The notes beneath the pieces were generated by a model. The model had not been told where the DNA came from, did not search any database, and saw only the letters and a list, made by a program, of their open reading frames with translations. A stretch of 64,000 nucleotides of DNA from Saccharothrix espanaensis DSM 44229 (GTDB lineage Bacteria > Actinomycetota > Actinomycetes > Mycobacteriales > Pseudonocardiaceae), in contig NC_019673.1 of the NCBI RefSeq assembly GCF_000328705.1, forward strand, positions 8,133,501 through 8,197,500, given 5' to 3'. A program made the translations under genes and the position numbers. Each line of letters begins with the position of its first letter. Positions within the stretch are counted from its first letter, which is position 1. Below are positions 18,590 to 28,078 of the stretch, piece after piece.

Positions 18590-20238
18590 CACATCCGCTC
18601 CGGGGCCGTGACGCCGAGCAGCCGGAGGCCGTTGGCGAACACCTGGCGGGTCGCCACGCACAGTTGCAGGCGGGCCCGTTGGACGTCGGTCGGGTCGTCG
18701 TCGCCGCGCGGCAGCACTCGGCACTCCGGGGTGTCGTAGAAGCGGTGCAGGGTGCCCGCGAGCTCTTCCAGGTAGCGGGCGACGCGGTGCGGTTCGCGCA
18801 GCTCCGCGGCGGTGGCCACGACCCGGGGGAACTCGCCGACGGTGCGGATGAGGTCGCCCTCGCGGTCGTGCCGGAGCAGCTCGAACGAGTCGTTCGGCGT
18901 CATCCCGAGGTCGGCGGCGTTGCGCAGCACCGAGCTGATCCGCGAGTGCGCGTACTGCACGTAGAACACCGGGTTGTCGTTGCTGCGCTTGCGCAGCAGG
19001 TCGAGGTCGATGTCCAGCGACGAGTCGGCCGACGAGCGGGTCATGGCGTACCGGGCGGCGTCCACGCCGACCGCGTCGACCAGGTCCTGCATCGTGATCA
19101 CGGTGCCGGCGCGCTTGCTCATCCGGACCGGCTTGCCGTCGCTGACCAGGTTCACCATCTGGCCGATCAGCACCTCGACCGTCCTCGGGTCGTCGCCGAC
19201 GGCCGCTGCGGCGGCCTTGAGCCGGCCGATGTAGCCGTGGTGGTCCGCGCCGAGCATGTAGATGCACAGGTCGAAGCCGCGTGCGCGCTTGTCCAGGAAG
19301 TACGCGATGTCGCCGGCGATGTAGGCCGGGTCGCCGTCGCTCTTGATGACCACCCGGTCCTTGTCGTCGCCGTACTCGGTGGACCGCAGCCACCAGGCGC
19401 CGTCCTCGAAGTACAGGCCGCCGGACTCCTTGAGCTGGTCGATGGCCTTGCTCACGGCACCGGACTCGTGCAGCGAGTTCTCGTGGAAGTACACGTCGAA
19501 GTCGGTGCCGAAGTCGTGCAGGTCCCGCTTGATCTCCTCGAACATGAGGTTCACGCCGATCCGGCGGAACACCTCGTGGCCGTCCTCGGCGGACAGCGCG
19601 CCGGGCTCCCGCTTGAGCACCTCGGCGGCGATGTCGGTGATGTAGCCGCCCGCGTAGCCGTCCTCGGGGGCGGGCTCGCCCTTCGCGGCGGCCATCAGGG
19701 ACCGGACGAACCGGTCGATCTGCGCGCCCGCGTCGTTGAAGTAGTACTCCCTGGTCACGGCGCCGCCACTGGCCGCGAGGACGCGGCCGAGCGCGTCGCC
19801 GACCGCGGCCCAGCGGGTGCCGCCGAGGTGGATCGGGCCGGTGGGGTTCGCCGAGACGAACTCCAGGTTGACCTTGACGCCGGCCAGCTGGTCGCCGGTG
19901 CCGTAGGCGGTGCCCTTGGCGAGGACCTCGCGGACGATCTCGCCCTGCGCGTCGGCGGCCAGCCGGAGGTTGAGGAAGCCGGGGCCGGCGACGTCGACCG
20001 AGGCGATGGCGTCGGTGCCGGTCAGCGCGTCGGCCAGCCAGCCGGCCAGGTCGCGGGGCACGACGCCGAGCTTCTTGGCGACCTGGAGGGCCAGGTTGGT
20101 GGCGTAGTCGCCGTGCTCGGGGTTGCGGGGTCGCTCGATGGTCACCGTCGCGGGCAGGGCGGCGGGGTCGAGGCCGCGGGTGGACAGCACGTCCACGGCC
20201 GTCGCACGGACCAGGTCAGCGAGCGCAGCGGGAGTCAC
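18589..20238 (-). CDS. argS: Arginyl-tRNA synthetase
   Basis: Charges tRNA-Arg with arginine. The 549-aa class I enzyme has the N-terminal additional domain (about 1-110), the HIGH-box variant [18 protein letters not shown], the signature [18 protein letters not shown] with MSKR in place of KMSK, and the DALR anticodon-binding domain at the C-terminus. It is the first gene of the lysA-threonine operon. The GTG at 20238 has no Shine-Dalgarno sequence but a TAGACT box six bases upstream, so the mRNA may be leaderless. Confidence 0.95.
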   Translation of the reverse strand: MTPAALADLVRATAVDVLSTRGLDPAALPATVTIERPRNPEHGDYATNLALQVAKKLGVVPRDLAGWLADALTGTDAIASVDVAGPGFLNLRLAADAQGEIVREVLAKGTAYGTGDQLAGVKVNLEFVSANPTGPIHLGGTRWAAVGDALGRVLAASGGAVTREYYFNDAGAQIDRFVRSLMAAAKGEPAPEDGYAGGYITDIAAEVLKREPGALSAEDGHEVFRRIGVNLMFEEIKRDLHDFGTDFDVYFHENSLHESGAVSKAIDQLKESGGLYFEDGAWWLRSTEYGDDKDRVVIKSDGDPAYIAGDIAYFLDKRARGFDLCIYMLGADHHGYIGRLKAAAAAVGDDPRTVEVLIGQMVNLVSDGKPVRMSKRAGTVITMQDLVDAVGVDAARYAMTRSSADSSLDIDLDLLRKRSNDNPVFYVQYAHSRISSVLRNAADLGMTPNDSFELLRHDREGDLIRTVGEFPRVVATAAELREPHRVARYLEELAGTLHRFYDTPECRVLPRGDDDPTDVQRARLQLCVATRQVFANGLRLLGVTAPERM

Positions 20239-20250
20239 CCGTTAAGTCTA
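20239..20250 (-). promoter_or_regulatory. Leaderless promoter of argS
   Basis: On the minus strand TAGACT (20250-20245) lies six bases before the GTG start codon, at the position where a -10 box would place transcription start on the G of GTG. No ribosome binding site is visible. The -35 region is not clear. Confidence 0.5.
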
Positions 20251-20422
20251 GGGAAGCGTTCCCGCTGGTCTCGACCGGGATACGCGTCCCGAGGAGTGAG
20301 AGGTCGGCCACCCGGGCAACTGTTAACGACCACCCGTGGTGACCGGCAGTTGACGGCGACCAGACACCCGTTCCCTACACTGGCCCGCGGCATGGGCGTA
20401 TGACGACTGACCTGAGGCGGAC

Positions 20423-21244
20423 ATGACCAGCGGCAAGAAGACTAAGGCCACGCGTTCCAGCGTGGCGGCGGCGCGGTCCTCGGTGGTGGCGAACAAGCCG
20501 AAGCCGTGGGGCACCATCATCGCGGTGATCGCCGTATTGGCGCTGGCGGGAACGGTGTTCGGGTACGCGTACGCGCAGATCTCGGAGAAGAACGACCGCG
20601 AGGCGGCGCTCGCGAGATGGAACCCGTCCGAGGAGAACAAGGACCCCTCGGACCAGATCCAGGGCGTGGTCAAGAAGGACTACAAGGCCGGCAAGCACGT
20701 GCAGCCGACCCAGCGGGTGGGCTACGACCAGTCACCGCCCTTCGGTGGTCCGCACGACGGCGCGTGGGCGAACTGCACCGGCATCGTGTACCCGAAGGCC
20801 GTGCGGACCGAGAACATGGTCCACTCGCTGGAGCACGGCGCGGTGTGGATCGCGTACAACCCGGCCCAGATCACCGGTGAGCCGCTGACCAAGCTGCAGA
20901 AGAAGGCCGAGGGCCAGCAGTACACGATGATCTCGCCGTACCCCGGCCTCGACAAGCCGATCTCGCTGCAGGCGTGGGGCCACCAGCTCAAGGTGGAGAG
21001 CGCGGACGACGAGCGCATCGACCAGTTCATCCAGTCGCTGCGGCGCAACCAGTTCACCTACCCGGAGATCGGCGCGGCCTGCGACTCGACCACGTTCGAC
21101 GTCGACAACCCGCCGCCGTTCGTGGCCGAGAAGCCGGGCGCGGACGCGGTGCCGATGGACGGTGGCACCGAGGACCAGGCCGAGACCGGTGGCACGCCGC
21201 CGGCCACCGGCGCCGTGCCGCCGACCACCCAGCCGAGCAGCTGA
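20423..21244 (+). CDS. DUF3105 membrane-anchored protein
   Basis: The 273-aa product has a short basic cytoplasmic N-terminus, one transmembrane segment (about 29-50) and an extracytoplasmic DUF3105 domain with the family's typical YDQSPPFGGPHDGAWANCTG, VHSLEHGAVWIAYNP and C-terminal cysteine region (ACDSTT), then a P/T/G-rich tail. The biochemical role of DUF3105 is unknown; it is widespread in actinobacteria, often beside DUF305 genes as here. The start has GAGG upstream. TTGACG at 20350 and TACACT at 20376 could form its promoter, although the 20-bp spacing is long. The next gene begins two bases after the stop. Confidence 0.88.
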   Translation: MTSGKKTKATRSSVAAARSSVVANKPKPWGTIIAVIAVLALAGTVFGYAYAQISEKNDREAALARWNPSEENKDPSDQIQGVVKKDYKAGKHVQPTQRVGYDQSPPFGGPHDGAWANCTGIVYPKAVRTENMVHSLEHGAVWIAYNPAQITGEPLTKLQKKAEGQQYTMISPYPGLDKPISLQAWGHQLKVESADDERIDQFIQSLRRNQFTYPEIGAACDSTTFDVDNPPPFVAEKPGADAVPMDGGTEDQAETGGTPPATGAVPPTTQPSS

Positions 21245-21246
21245 TC

Positions 21247-21933
21247 TTGACGTCGGAGGACACCGCGCCGCAGCAGCGCGGCAGCACCACCGCCACCAGG
21301 GCCGTCGTGGTCACGGTGGCGGTGGTCGCCGTCCTGCTGCTCGGCGCGGCGGTCGGGTTGCTGATCCAGCTGCCCGGCTCCGACTCGGCCGGTGCGCCGG
21401 GCCGCGACTCGGTCGACATCGGGTTCACCCAGGACATGGCGGTGCACCACCTGCAGGGCATCACCATGGCGAACACCGCACGGGACAAGACCGCGAACCC
21501 GGCCATCCGCCAGCTCGCGTTCGACATCGAGTCGACGCAGCTGGAGCAGGTGGGCCGGATGAAGGGCTGGCTGTCCCTGTGGGGCGCGCCCGAGCAGTCG
21601 TCGGACGGCACCCACATGAAGTGGATGGAGTCGTCCTCGCACGACCACACCGGGTCGTCGAGCGCGGGCCAGACCGGGCTGATGCCGGGGATGGCCACCT
21701 CCGAGGAGCTGGCCAGGCTGCGCTCGCTGTCCGGCACCGAGTTCGACGTGTACTTCCTCCAGCTGATGCTGCGCCACCACCAGGGCGGCGCGCCGATGGC
21801 CCAGTACGCGGCCACGCACGCCGGCGTCCCGGTGGTCCGCACGCTCGCCGACAACATGCTCAAGTCGCAGTCGAGCGAGAGCGAGTACATGAAGCAGCTG
21901 ATCGCCGAGCGCGGCGCGGCTCCCCTGCCGTAG
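21247..21933 (+). CDS. DUF305 membrane-anchored protein
   Basis: The 228-aa product has one N-terminal membrane segment (about 20-42) and a ferritin-like helical DUF305 domain with its two hallmark histidine motifs, FTQDMAVHHLQGI (about 60-72) and LQLMLRHHQGGAPMA (about 171-185). DUF305 proteins are suspected to bind metal at these histidines. The TTG at 21247 is the first usable start after the DUF3105 gene, with which it is surely cotranscribed; no ATG or GTG precedes the membrane segment in this frame. Confidence 0.88.
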   Translation: MTSEDTAPQQRGSTTATRAVVVTVAVVAVLLLGAAVGLLIQLPGSDSAGAPGRDSVDIGFTQDMAVHHLQGITMANTARDKTANPAIRQLAFDIESTQLEQVGRMKGWLSLWGAPEQSSDGTHMKWMESSSHDHTGSSSAGQTGLMPGMATSEELARLRSLSGTEFDVYFLQLMLRHHQGGAPMAQYAATHAGVPVVRTLADNMLKSQSSESEYMKQLIAERGAAPLP

Positions 21934-21943
21934 CCCGGACGCA

Positions 21944-21979
21944 CTCGTGCCCCCCGGTGCGGAGGCCGGAGGGCACGAG
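21944..21979. terminator. Bidirectional terminator between DUF305 and P450 genes
   Basis: CTCGTGCCCCCCGG (21944-21957) pairs with CCGGAGGGCACGAG (21966-21979) with one mismatch around an eight-base loop, between two convergent genes. Confidence 0.75.
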
Positions 21980-22024
21980 GATTCGCGGTGTCGGTTCGTG
22001 GGCCCCGCTCGCGGGGCGCGCTCT

Positions 22025-23347
22025 TCAGGTGCGGGGCACCGGGGTCATGACCAGGTCGACCGGGTAGGCCGCGGTGGTGAACTTGGTGCGGACCTTCGTG
22101 CCGGGCACCTGCACCAGCCGCCAGCGGGCCGCGACGGTGGCCAGCGCGATGACGATCTCGGTCTGCGCGAACACGTTCCCGATGCACTGGCGGGCGCCGC
22201 CGCCGAACGGCACGAACGCGCCCCGGGGCACGGCGGCGGTCCGCTCGCCGGTCCACCGGTCGGGGTCGAAGCGCTCCGGGTCCGGGTAGACCGCCGGGTC
22301 GTGGTGCACGACGTGCGGGCTGACGATCACCTCGGCGCCGGTCGGCAGCACGGTGCCGGCCAGGTCGACGGGCTCGACCGCCTTGCGCATCAGGATCCAG
22401 ATCGGGTACTTCCGCAGCACCTCGTTGACGACCTGGTAGAGGTAGCCGAGCCGGGGCAGGTCGGCGAAGGTGACCGGGCGGCCGGCCAGCACCTCGTCCA
22501 CCTGGGCGTGCACCCGGCGTTCCACCTCGGGGTGCTCGGCCAGTTCGTGGAACAACCAGCCGAGCGCGACGGCGGAGGTCTCGATGCCGGCCGTGAGCAG
22601 GGTGATGACCTCGTCGTAGACCTGCTGGTCGCTCATGCCGCCGCCGGACTCGTCGTCGTGCGCGAGCAGCATCGTGGACAGCAGGTCGCCGTGGTCGACG
22701 CCCTCGGCCCGCCAGCTCGCGATGACCTCCAGCACGATGGCCCGCATCCGCTCGATGGCCAGGTCGAACTTCCGGTTGACCGGGATCGGCAGCTTGGAGA
22801 CGAACCCCGGTGACAGGGCGCGCACGGCCCCGTTCTGGATCACGTCGAACACCGAGCGGCGGATCTCGGCGATGGCCCGCTGCCCGATGCCGGTGGAGAA
22901 CAGCGTCTCGCCGACGACGGTGACGGCGAGCGCCTGCATGTCGTCCTCGACGACCCGCGGCTCGCCCGCCTGCCAGCTGTCGGCCAGGTCGGTGGCCGCC
23001 CGGACCATCGCCTCCGCGTAGTGCGCGATGCGCTCGCGGTGGAACGCGGGCTGCATCATCCGCCGCTGGCGGCGGTGGAAAGATCCATCGGACAGCGCCA
23101 GGCCGTTGCCCATGTAGGGCCGGAAGCGCTCGAACAAAAGCCCTTTTCGAAACCGCGCGCCGTCGGTGACCAGTACCTGGTGGGTCAACCGAGGACTCGT
23201 CACGAAATAGGTGGGCACCGGACCGAGATCGACCTTCACCACCTCACCGCGACCGCGGAGCGCCGCGGTGAATTCCGCCCGCCTCCGCAGTAGTGACACG
23301 GTGTGACCGAGTAGGGGCAGCCGACCGGGTGCAACCGGAACGGACAT
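22025..23347 (-). CDS. Cytochrome P450
   Basis: A soluble haem monooxygenase (440 aa). The cysteine ligand is C388 in FGGGARQCIGN, the I-helix oxygen-activation motif is AGIETSA, and the ExxR motif is EVLR. The sequence style (WILMRKAVEP, PRGAFVPFGGGARQCIGN) resembles the CYP102/CYP4-like bacterial class that accepts fatty acids or terpenoids, but the substrate cannot be told. GAGGAG precedes the ATG at 23347. No ferredoxin or reductase gene adjoins, so it must use redox partners encoded elsewhere. It is divergent from the methyltransferase gene at 23509. Confidence 0.93.
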   Translation of the reverse strand: MSVPVAPGRLPLLGHTVSLLRRRAEFTAALRGRGEVVKVDLGPVPTYFVTSPRLTHQVLVTDGARFRKGLLFERFRPYMGNGLALSDGSFHRRQRRMMQPAFHRERIAHYAEAMVRAATDLADSWQAGEPRVVEDDMQALAVTVVGETLFSTGIGQRAIAEIRRSVFDVIQNGAVRALSPGFVSKLPIPVNRKFDLAIERMRAIVLEVIASWRAEGVDHGDLLSTMLLAHDDESGGGMSDQQVYDEVITLLTAGIETSAVALGWLFHELAEHPEVERRVHAQVDEVLAGRPVTFADLPRLGYLYQVVNEVLRKYPIWILMRKAVEPVDLAGTVLPTGAEVIVSPHVVHHDPAVYPDPERFDPDRWTGERTAAVPRGAFVPFGGGARQCIGNVFAQTEIVIALATVAARWRLVQVPGTKVRTKFTTAAYPVDLVMTPVPRT

Positions 23348-23508
23348 TGTCACTCCTCGGAGGGAGGTGGGGTGATGAGCGCTCACTGTAGGCGGCATTT
23401 GGCGGAGGGTGGGAGTACCCGATCGGGTGACAGAGCATCACGCTGATGCCTGAGCGAACCGGGCTCCGGACCTGGCTAAACTCGGGGCCCTCAGCCAAGG
23501 GGATAGAG

Positions 23509-24342
23509 GTGTTCCCGGTGGTTCGATCGGACTGGATCCCGCAGAGCGTGGACATTTCCGTGCCGAGTTCCGCGCGCGCTTACGACTTCGTCCTCGGCGG
23601 CGCGCACAACTTCGCCGTGGATCGCGAGGTCGCCGCGAAGCTGGACGAGGCGATGCCCGGCCTGACCGCCGCCGCGCGGCTCAACCGGGCCTTCGTCGGC
23701 CGGGCCGTGCGCTTCCTGACCGACCAGGGGATCCGGCAGTTCCTGGACATCGGCTCGGGCATCCCGACGGTGTCCAACGTCCACCAGGTCGCCCAGGCGG
23801 TCGACCCGGCGTGCCGGGTGGTCTACGTCGACCGGGACCCGATCGCGGTGGCGCACAGCGAGTTGATGCTGGCCGAGAACGACCGGGCGGCGATCGTCCG
23901 GGCCGACCTGCGCGACGTCGAGGGGATCCTGGGCAGCCCGGAGGTCGAGCGGCTGCTCGACTTCGACCGGCCGATCGGCCTGCTGATGACGCTGCTCCTG
24001 CACTGGGTCCCGGACGAGTGGGACCCGGCGGGACTGCTGGGCCGGTACCGGGACGCGTTGCCCGCGGGCAGCTACTTCGCGGCCAGCCACATCAGCGCCG
24101 ACCACGCGCCGCTGCTGCGCCGAGCCGTCGAGATGTTCCAGCGAAGCGGGACCCAGGAGCAGTTGACGCTGCGCCCGCACAGCCGCGTGCTGACCTTCTT
24201 CGACGGGTTCGACCTGGTCGAACCGGGTTTGGTCGGCTGCGCCGAATGGCGGCCGACCGGCCCCGCGGACATCTCCGACGTGCCGGCCGTGAACATGGTG
24301 TTCTACGGCGGTGTCGGCCGGCTCGCCGATCGGGTGCGGTAA
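23509..24342 (+). CDS. SAM-dependent methyltransferase, PF04672 (Methyltransf_19) type
   Basis: The 277-aa product has the features of the actinobacterial S-adenosylmethionine methyltransferase family often multiplied in Streptomyces-like genomes: SSARAYDFVLGGAHNFAVDRE near the N-terminus, FLDIGSGIPTVSNVHQVA as SAM motif I, and VVYVDRDPIAVAHSELML. The substrates of this family are unknown. I chose the GTG at 23509 because AAGGGG lies six bases upstream; a longer reading from 23446 is open but not conserved. It is divergent from the P450 gene. Confidence 0.88.
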   Translation: MFPVVRSDWIPQSVDISVPSSARAYDFVLGGAHNFAVDREVAAKLDEAMPGLTAAARLNRAFVGRAVRFLTDQGIRQFLDIGSGIPTVSNVHQVAQAVDPACRVVYVDRDPIAVAHSELMLAENDRAAIVRADLRDVEGILGSPEVERLLDFDRPIGLLMTLLLHWVPDEWDPAGLLGRYRDALPAGSYFAASHISADHAPLLRRAVEMFQRSGTQEQLTLRPHSRVLTFFDGFDLVEPGLVGCAEWRPTGPADISDVPAVNMVFYGGVGRLADRVR

Positions 24343-24518
24343 TGGCCCGAATCGGTGTCGACAAGTCCGAAAACTGCGGAAAAGCTCATGCCGAACGCCA
24401 CCGGCGGCCACCTGGATCTTCTATCGAGGGAAATTTATTCACTCCTCTGGTCGAGCGAATGAAGACCCGATGTAGATAAACTGCCGCGCAACCGCGAAAT
24501 CGACGCAAGGCAACGGGA

Positions 24519-26618
24519 ATGCCTGACGCAGAGCGCAGAGCGGACGCGACGCCGTCCGCACCGGACCCCGCGCGGGCCCGGCACGCACTGGCCCGCAGGT
24601 GGGCGTACCTGCTGAGCAGCGCGATCGTCGTGCCGCACACGAGGGAGCAGCTGGACGACGAACTGCGCCGCGCGCTCGACGAGATCTGCGACGCGCTGCA
24701 CGCCGAGCCGTTCGCCCCGGACCGGGTGGAACGGCTGGGCGACGCGCTCGTCGACCTGGGCTACGTCGGCGAGGCCGGCCTGCGCCGCACCACCGAGGTC
24801 CTGGGCCGCGGCCTGTTCGGGCTGCCCGAGTTCCAGCCGGCCGGCGAGCACGCCGAACGGGTCGCGGTCGGCCTCGGCGCGCTCGCCACCGGGTTCCTGG
24901 CCGCGAACCGCCGGACGGTGTTCGAGCAGCAGGAGAGCATGCAGCTCACCCTGCTCAAGGCCGTCCGGGACGCCAAGTGGCGGCTGCGCGAGAGCGAGGC
25001 CCGGTTCGACGAGGTGGTCACCTCCTCGACCAGCGGCGTGCTGATCGTCGACCTGGCGGGCCGGGTCGTGCGGGCCAACACCGCCATCACCGCGATCCTC
25101 GGCCACTCGACGGCCGACCTGGCCGGGCGGCCGCTGTTCGAGCTGGTGCACCCGGACTCGGTGAGCGGCCTGCGCGAGGCGATGGCGCTGCTGCTCGACG
25201 GCGGCCACGAGCGGATCCGGCAGTCGCACCGGCTGCTGCGCCGGGACGGCGACGTCGCCCGGATCACGCTGACCACCTCCCTGCTGCGCGACGCCGCCGA
25301 CGAGCCCGCGCACTTCGTGACCGTGGTCGAGGACGGCACCGAGCTGATGCTGTTGCAGGGCGAGCTGAACCGCCAGGCGCTGCACGACGTGCTGACCGGC
25401 CTGCCCAACCGGCAGTACTTCAGCACCTACCTGGAGAGCGCGCTGCGACGGGCCGACCCGGCGCACGGGGTCACGCTGCTCCACCTCGACCTGGACGCGT
25501 TCGGCATGGTCTGCAACAGCCTCGGCGGGCGCGCGGGCGAGCGCCTGCTGGTGCACGTCGCGCAGCGGCTCAAGGGCGTGCTCGCCGGGGAGAAGGCGAT
25601 GGTCGCCCGGTTCGAGGGTGACGAGTTCGGCATCCTGGTGGAGAACACCGCCGACACGCCGGATATCGCGCGGATCGTGTCCGCGATCAACGACGACCTG
25701 GCCGAGCCGACGTTCGTGGACGGGCACGGCCTGGCGGTGTCGGTGAGCATCGGCGTGGTCCGCGAACCGGCTCCCGACCTGGAGCCCGCCGAGCTGCTCC
25801 GCGCGGCCGACCAGGCGCTGCGCCGGGCCAAGGAGGGCCGGCGCGGCCAGTGGGAGCTGTTCCACCACGACCAGGACGTGGCCGACCGGCGTGCGCAGGC
25901 GCTCGCGGTCGGCATGCCCGGCGCGTGGGAGCAGGGCGAGATCGAGGTGCGCTACCGCCCGGTGGTCCGGTTCGACGGCGGCGTGGCGGGCGTGGAGGCG
26001 TTGCTGCACTGGGAGCACGAGCCGCCGGTGGCGCACGACGCGTGCGTGGCGATGGCCGACCAGACCGGGCTGGTGCTGCCGCTGGGCGAGTGGCTGCTGC
26101 GGGTCGCGGGCGGCCAGGCGCGGTGGTGGCGGCGGCCCGACGGCAGCACGGCCCCGCTCGTGGTCGGGCTCTCCGCGGTGCAGGCCGGTGACGCGGACCT
26201 GGTGTCGCGGCTGGTGCGGGTGCTGGAGGAGACCGGCCTGGGTGCCGACCGGCTGACGGTCGGGGTGCCGGTGGGCGTGCTGTCCGTGGCGGAGGCGGTG
26301 GACAACTTCACCGTGCTGGCGGACATGGGCGTGCGCACGGCGTTGCACGACTTCGGGCTGGGCCCGGCCGACCTGGCGGCGCTGGAGGACCTGCCGGTGC
26401 ACTGCGTGCGGCTGCCGGCCCGGCTGGTGGACCACCGCGCGGAGTACGTGGCGGGGTTGGTCTCGGCGGTCCGGGCGTCGGGCGTGACCGTGGTGGTGGA
26501 CGGCGTGCGCGACGCGGAGCAGGCGGCGTGGTGGTGGTCGGCCGGCGCGGACGCCGGTTCCGGCGACCACTTCGGCGCGCCGTGCTCGGCGGCGGAGGTC
26601 GTGGCGCACTTCCGGTGA
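24519..26618 (+). CDS. PAS-GGDEF-EAL protein with degenerate catalytic motifs
   Basis: The 699-aa protein has an N-terminal helical region (about 1-150), a PAS domain (about 160-275), a GGDEF domain (about 285-435) and an EAL domain (about 450-695), the layout of cyclic di-GMP turnover proteins. The GGDEF signature reads EGDEF, and the substrate stretch HLDLDAFGMVCNSLGG lacks the usual K, ND and H. The EAL motif itself is present (VEALLHW), but the usual asparagine (VVGLSAVQ), ExTE glutamates (LTVGVPVG), DD pair (HDFGLG) and catalytic lysine (VRLP) are replaced. It is therefore probably a sensor or effector rather than an efficient enzyme. There is no transmembrane segment. Confidence 0.88.
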   Translation: MPDAERRADATPSAPDPARARHALARRWAYLLSSAIVVPHTREQLDDELRRALDEICDALHAEPFAPDRVERLGDALVDLGYVGEAGLRRTTEVLGRGLFGLPEFQPAGEHAERVAVGLGALATGFLAANRRTVFEQQESMQLTLLKAVRDAKWRLRESEARFDEVVTSSTSGVLIVDLAGRVVRANTAITAILGHSTADLAGRPLFELVHPDSVSGLREAMALLLDGGHERIRQSHRLLRRDGDVARITLTTSLLRDAADEPAHFVTVVEDGTELMLLQGELNRQALHDVLTGLPNRQYFSTYLESALRRADPAHGVTLLHLDLDAFGMVCNSLGGRAGERLLVHVAQRLKGVLAGEKAMVARFEGDEFGILVENTADTPDIARIVSAINDDLAEPTFVDGHGLAVSVSIGVVREPAPDLEPAELLRAADQALRRAKEGRRGQWELFHHDQDVADRRAQALAVGMPGAWEQGEIEVRYRPVVRFDGGVAGVEALLHWEHEPPVAHDACVAMADQTGLVLPLGEWLLRVAGGQARWWRRPDGSTAPLVVGLSAVQAGDADLVSRLVRVLEETGLGADRLTVGVPVGVLSVAEAVDNFTVLADMGVRTALHDFGLGPADLAALEDLPVHCVRLPARLVDHRAEYVAGLVSAVRASGVTVVVDGVRDAEQAAWWWSAGADAGSGDHFGAPCSAAEVVAHFR

Positions 26619-26930
26619 CGTTTCGCCGATAGCAGCACACCCGGCGAATCCGGCAGGTCCGAACAACTACGGAAATACCGCCGCCGGCAGGTGACAAATG
26701 CCACCGGTGCCGGCCGGCAGGGCTGCGACCAGCGTCGAAGCCCTGGTAGCGGTCCCACGGCGACCATTACCAGCACGCAGTGCCGTGCCGCTCACAATGC
26801 GTGATGATGTTGCGCAAAATATGCCTCAAGTGGGTTACCGGCTCTGGTAATAACGGGGTCGAGCGATCAGAGTGACCGGTAAGCAGGGGTTCTCCGCCAC
26901 CTCCGCACTCCCCCAAAGATCGGTACCTCC
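26619..26930. other. Intergenic region between the GGDEF-EAL and MHYT genes
   Basis: 312 bp with no gene. An imperfect stem near 26683-26712 (GCCGGCAGGTG with CCACCGGTGCCGGC) may terminate the GGDEF-EAL transcript. The stretch 26800-26860 is AT-richer than its surroundings and may hold the promoter of the MHYT gene. Confidence 0.4.
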
Positions 26931-27686
26931 GTGAACCACGACTCGATGCAGCACTTCTCCTCCGGCGCGTGGACCCTCGTGCTCGCCTACGCGGTGTCCG
27001 TCATCGGTTCGCTGATCGGCCTGTCCTGCATGGCCAGGGCCCGCCGTGAACCCGGCCGCGGCGCCAAGGTCCTGTGGACCGTGCTCGGCGCGTTCGCCAT
27101 CGGCGGCATCGCCATCTGGCTGATGCACTTCATCGCCATGCTCGGCTTCGACATCCCCGGCGCGACGATCAAGTACTCGGCCCCGCTGACCGCGCTGTCG
27201 GCGGTGGTCGCGGTGGTCGTGGTGGGGGTCGGCCTGTCCCTGGTCACGCTGGTGAAGTTCACCAAGATGCGGCTGATCATCGCGGGCGTGCTGGCCGGGG
27301 TCGGCGTCGCCGGGATGCACTACCTGGGCATGTCCGCGATCCGCTTCAAGGGCGAGATCAACTACGAGCCGTCGCTGGTCGCGCTGTCGGTGGTGATCGC
27401 GATCGCGGCGGCCACCGCGGCGTTCTGGTTCACCCTGGTGGTGAAGACGACGACGGCGACCGTGGTGGCCGGCCTGGTGATGGGCGTGGCGGTGACCGGG
27501 ATGCACTTCACCGGCATGGCCGCGGTGCGGGTGGTCTCCGACGCGACGCTGGCCGCGCCGCAGGGCACCACCGTGTTCAACCTCGTGTTCCCGGTGTTCG
27601 TCATCAGCGGCCTGGTCGTCGGCGCGCTGCTGTGGATGCTGTTCACCTCCGCGAGCTCGATGGGCGAGCCGGAAACCGCGCGCTGA
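26931..27686 (+). CDS. MHYT-domain integral membrane sensor
   Basis: The 251-aa protein has seven predicted membrane helices and three copies of the MHYT signature, MHFIAM, MHYLGM and MHFTGM, each near the outer face of a helix. MHYT domains are proposed to bind metal (copper) and to sense oxygen, CO or NO. They are usually fused to GGDEF-EAL modules; here the sensor is a separate gene 312 bp after such a protein, which suggests that the two work together. The GTG at 26931 and the ATG at 26946 are both possible starts; neither has a good ribosome binding site. Confidence 0.9.
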   Translation: MNHDSMQHFSSGAWTLVLAYAVSVIGSLIGLSCMARARREPGRGAKVLWTVLGAFAIGGIAIWLMHFIAMLGFDIPGATIKYSAPLTALSAVVAVVVVGVGLSLVTLVKFTKMRLIIAGVLAGVGVAGMHYLGMSAIRFKGEINYEPSLVALSVVIAIAAATAAFWFTLVVKTTTATVVAGLVMGVAVTGMHFTGMAAVRVVSDATLAAPQGTTVFNLVFPVFVISGLVVGALLWMLFTSASSMGEPETAR

Positions 27687-27699
27687 GACGGAAGCCCCC

Positions 27700-27732
27700 G
27701 CACCGATCTGTCCACAGTGGATGGATCGGTGC
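27700..27732. terminator. Terminator after the MHYT gene
   Basis: GCACCGATC (27700-27708) pairs with GATCGGTGC (27724-27732), with additional inner pairing TCCAC/GTGGA. It lies between two convergent genes. Confidence 0.7.
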
Positions 27733-27741
27733 CGGCGGCGG

Positions 27742-27966
27742 TCACCCCGTGAGCAGCACCCAGCCGAGGTCGACCAGGACCGCCGCGGCCGACGCCCCGA
27801 GCACCCAGGGCGCGGCGAGCCGCCACCGGGCGATCCGCCGGGCGTGCGCGGGAGGCAGCGGCTCGCCCGCCGACAGCCGGCAGGCCAGCGCGAACACGCC
27901 GAAACCGACCGCGAGCACCGCGCCGAGCGCGGCCGGCACGAGTTCGCTCCCCACGTCGATCACCAC
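27742..27966 (-). CDS. Small hypothetical membrane protein
   Basis: I do not recognise this gene. From the GTG at 27966 it encodes 74 aa with two hydrophobic segments (about 9-28 and 52-72) joined by a basic loop (PPAHARRIARWR). The reading is open further upstream to 28020. Third-position GC supports coding, but the case rests on composition and membrane character only. Confidence 0.45.
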   Translation of the reverse strand: MVIDVGSELVPAALGAVLAVGFGVFALACRLSAGEPLPPAHARRIARWRLAAPWVLGASAAAVLVDLGWVLLTG

Positions 27967-28078
27967 CCACCCATACTGCCAAGGAGTGGCGGTCGCGGGC
28001 CGACCCCCGCCGAGAATCACACCCCGCCCCGCGGCCGGCGCGCATCCGCCACCTCGGTGAACCGCTCGGCGGAGCCCG

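Noticed and set aside
24343-24518. Cyclic di-GMP riboswitch upstream of the GGDEF-EAL gene
   Set aside because: The region is AT-richer than average, but none of the conserved riboswitch core sequences could be found.
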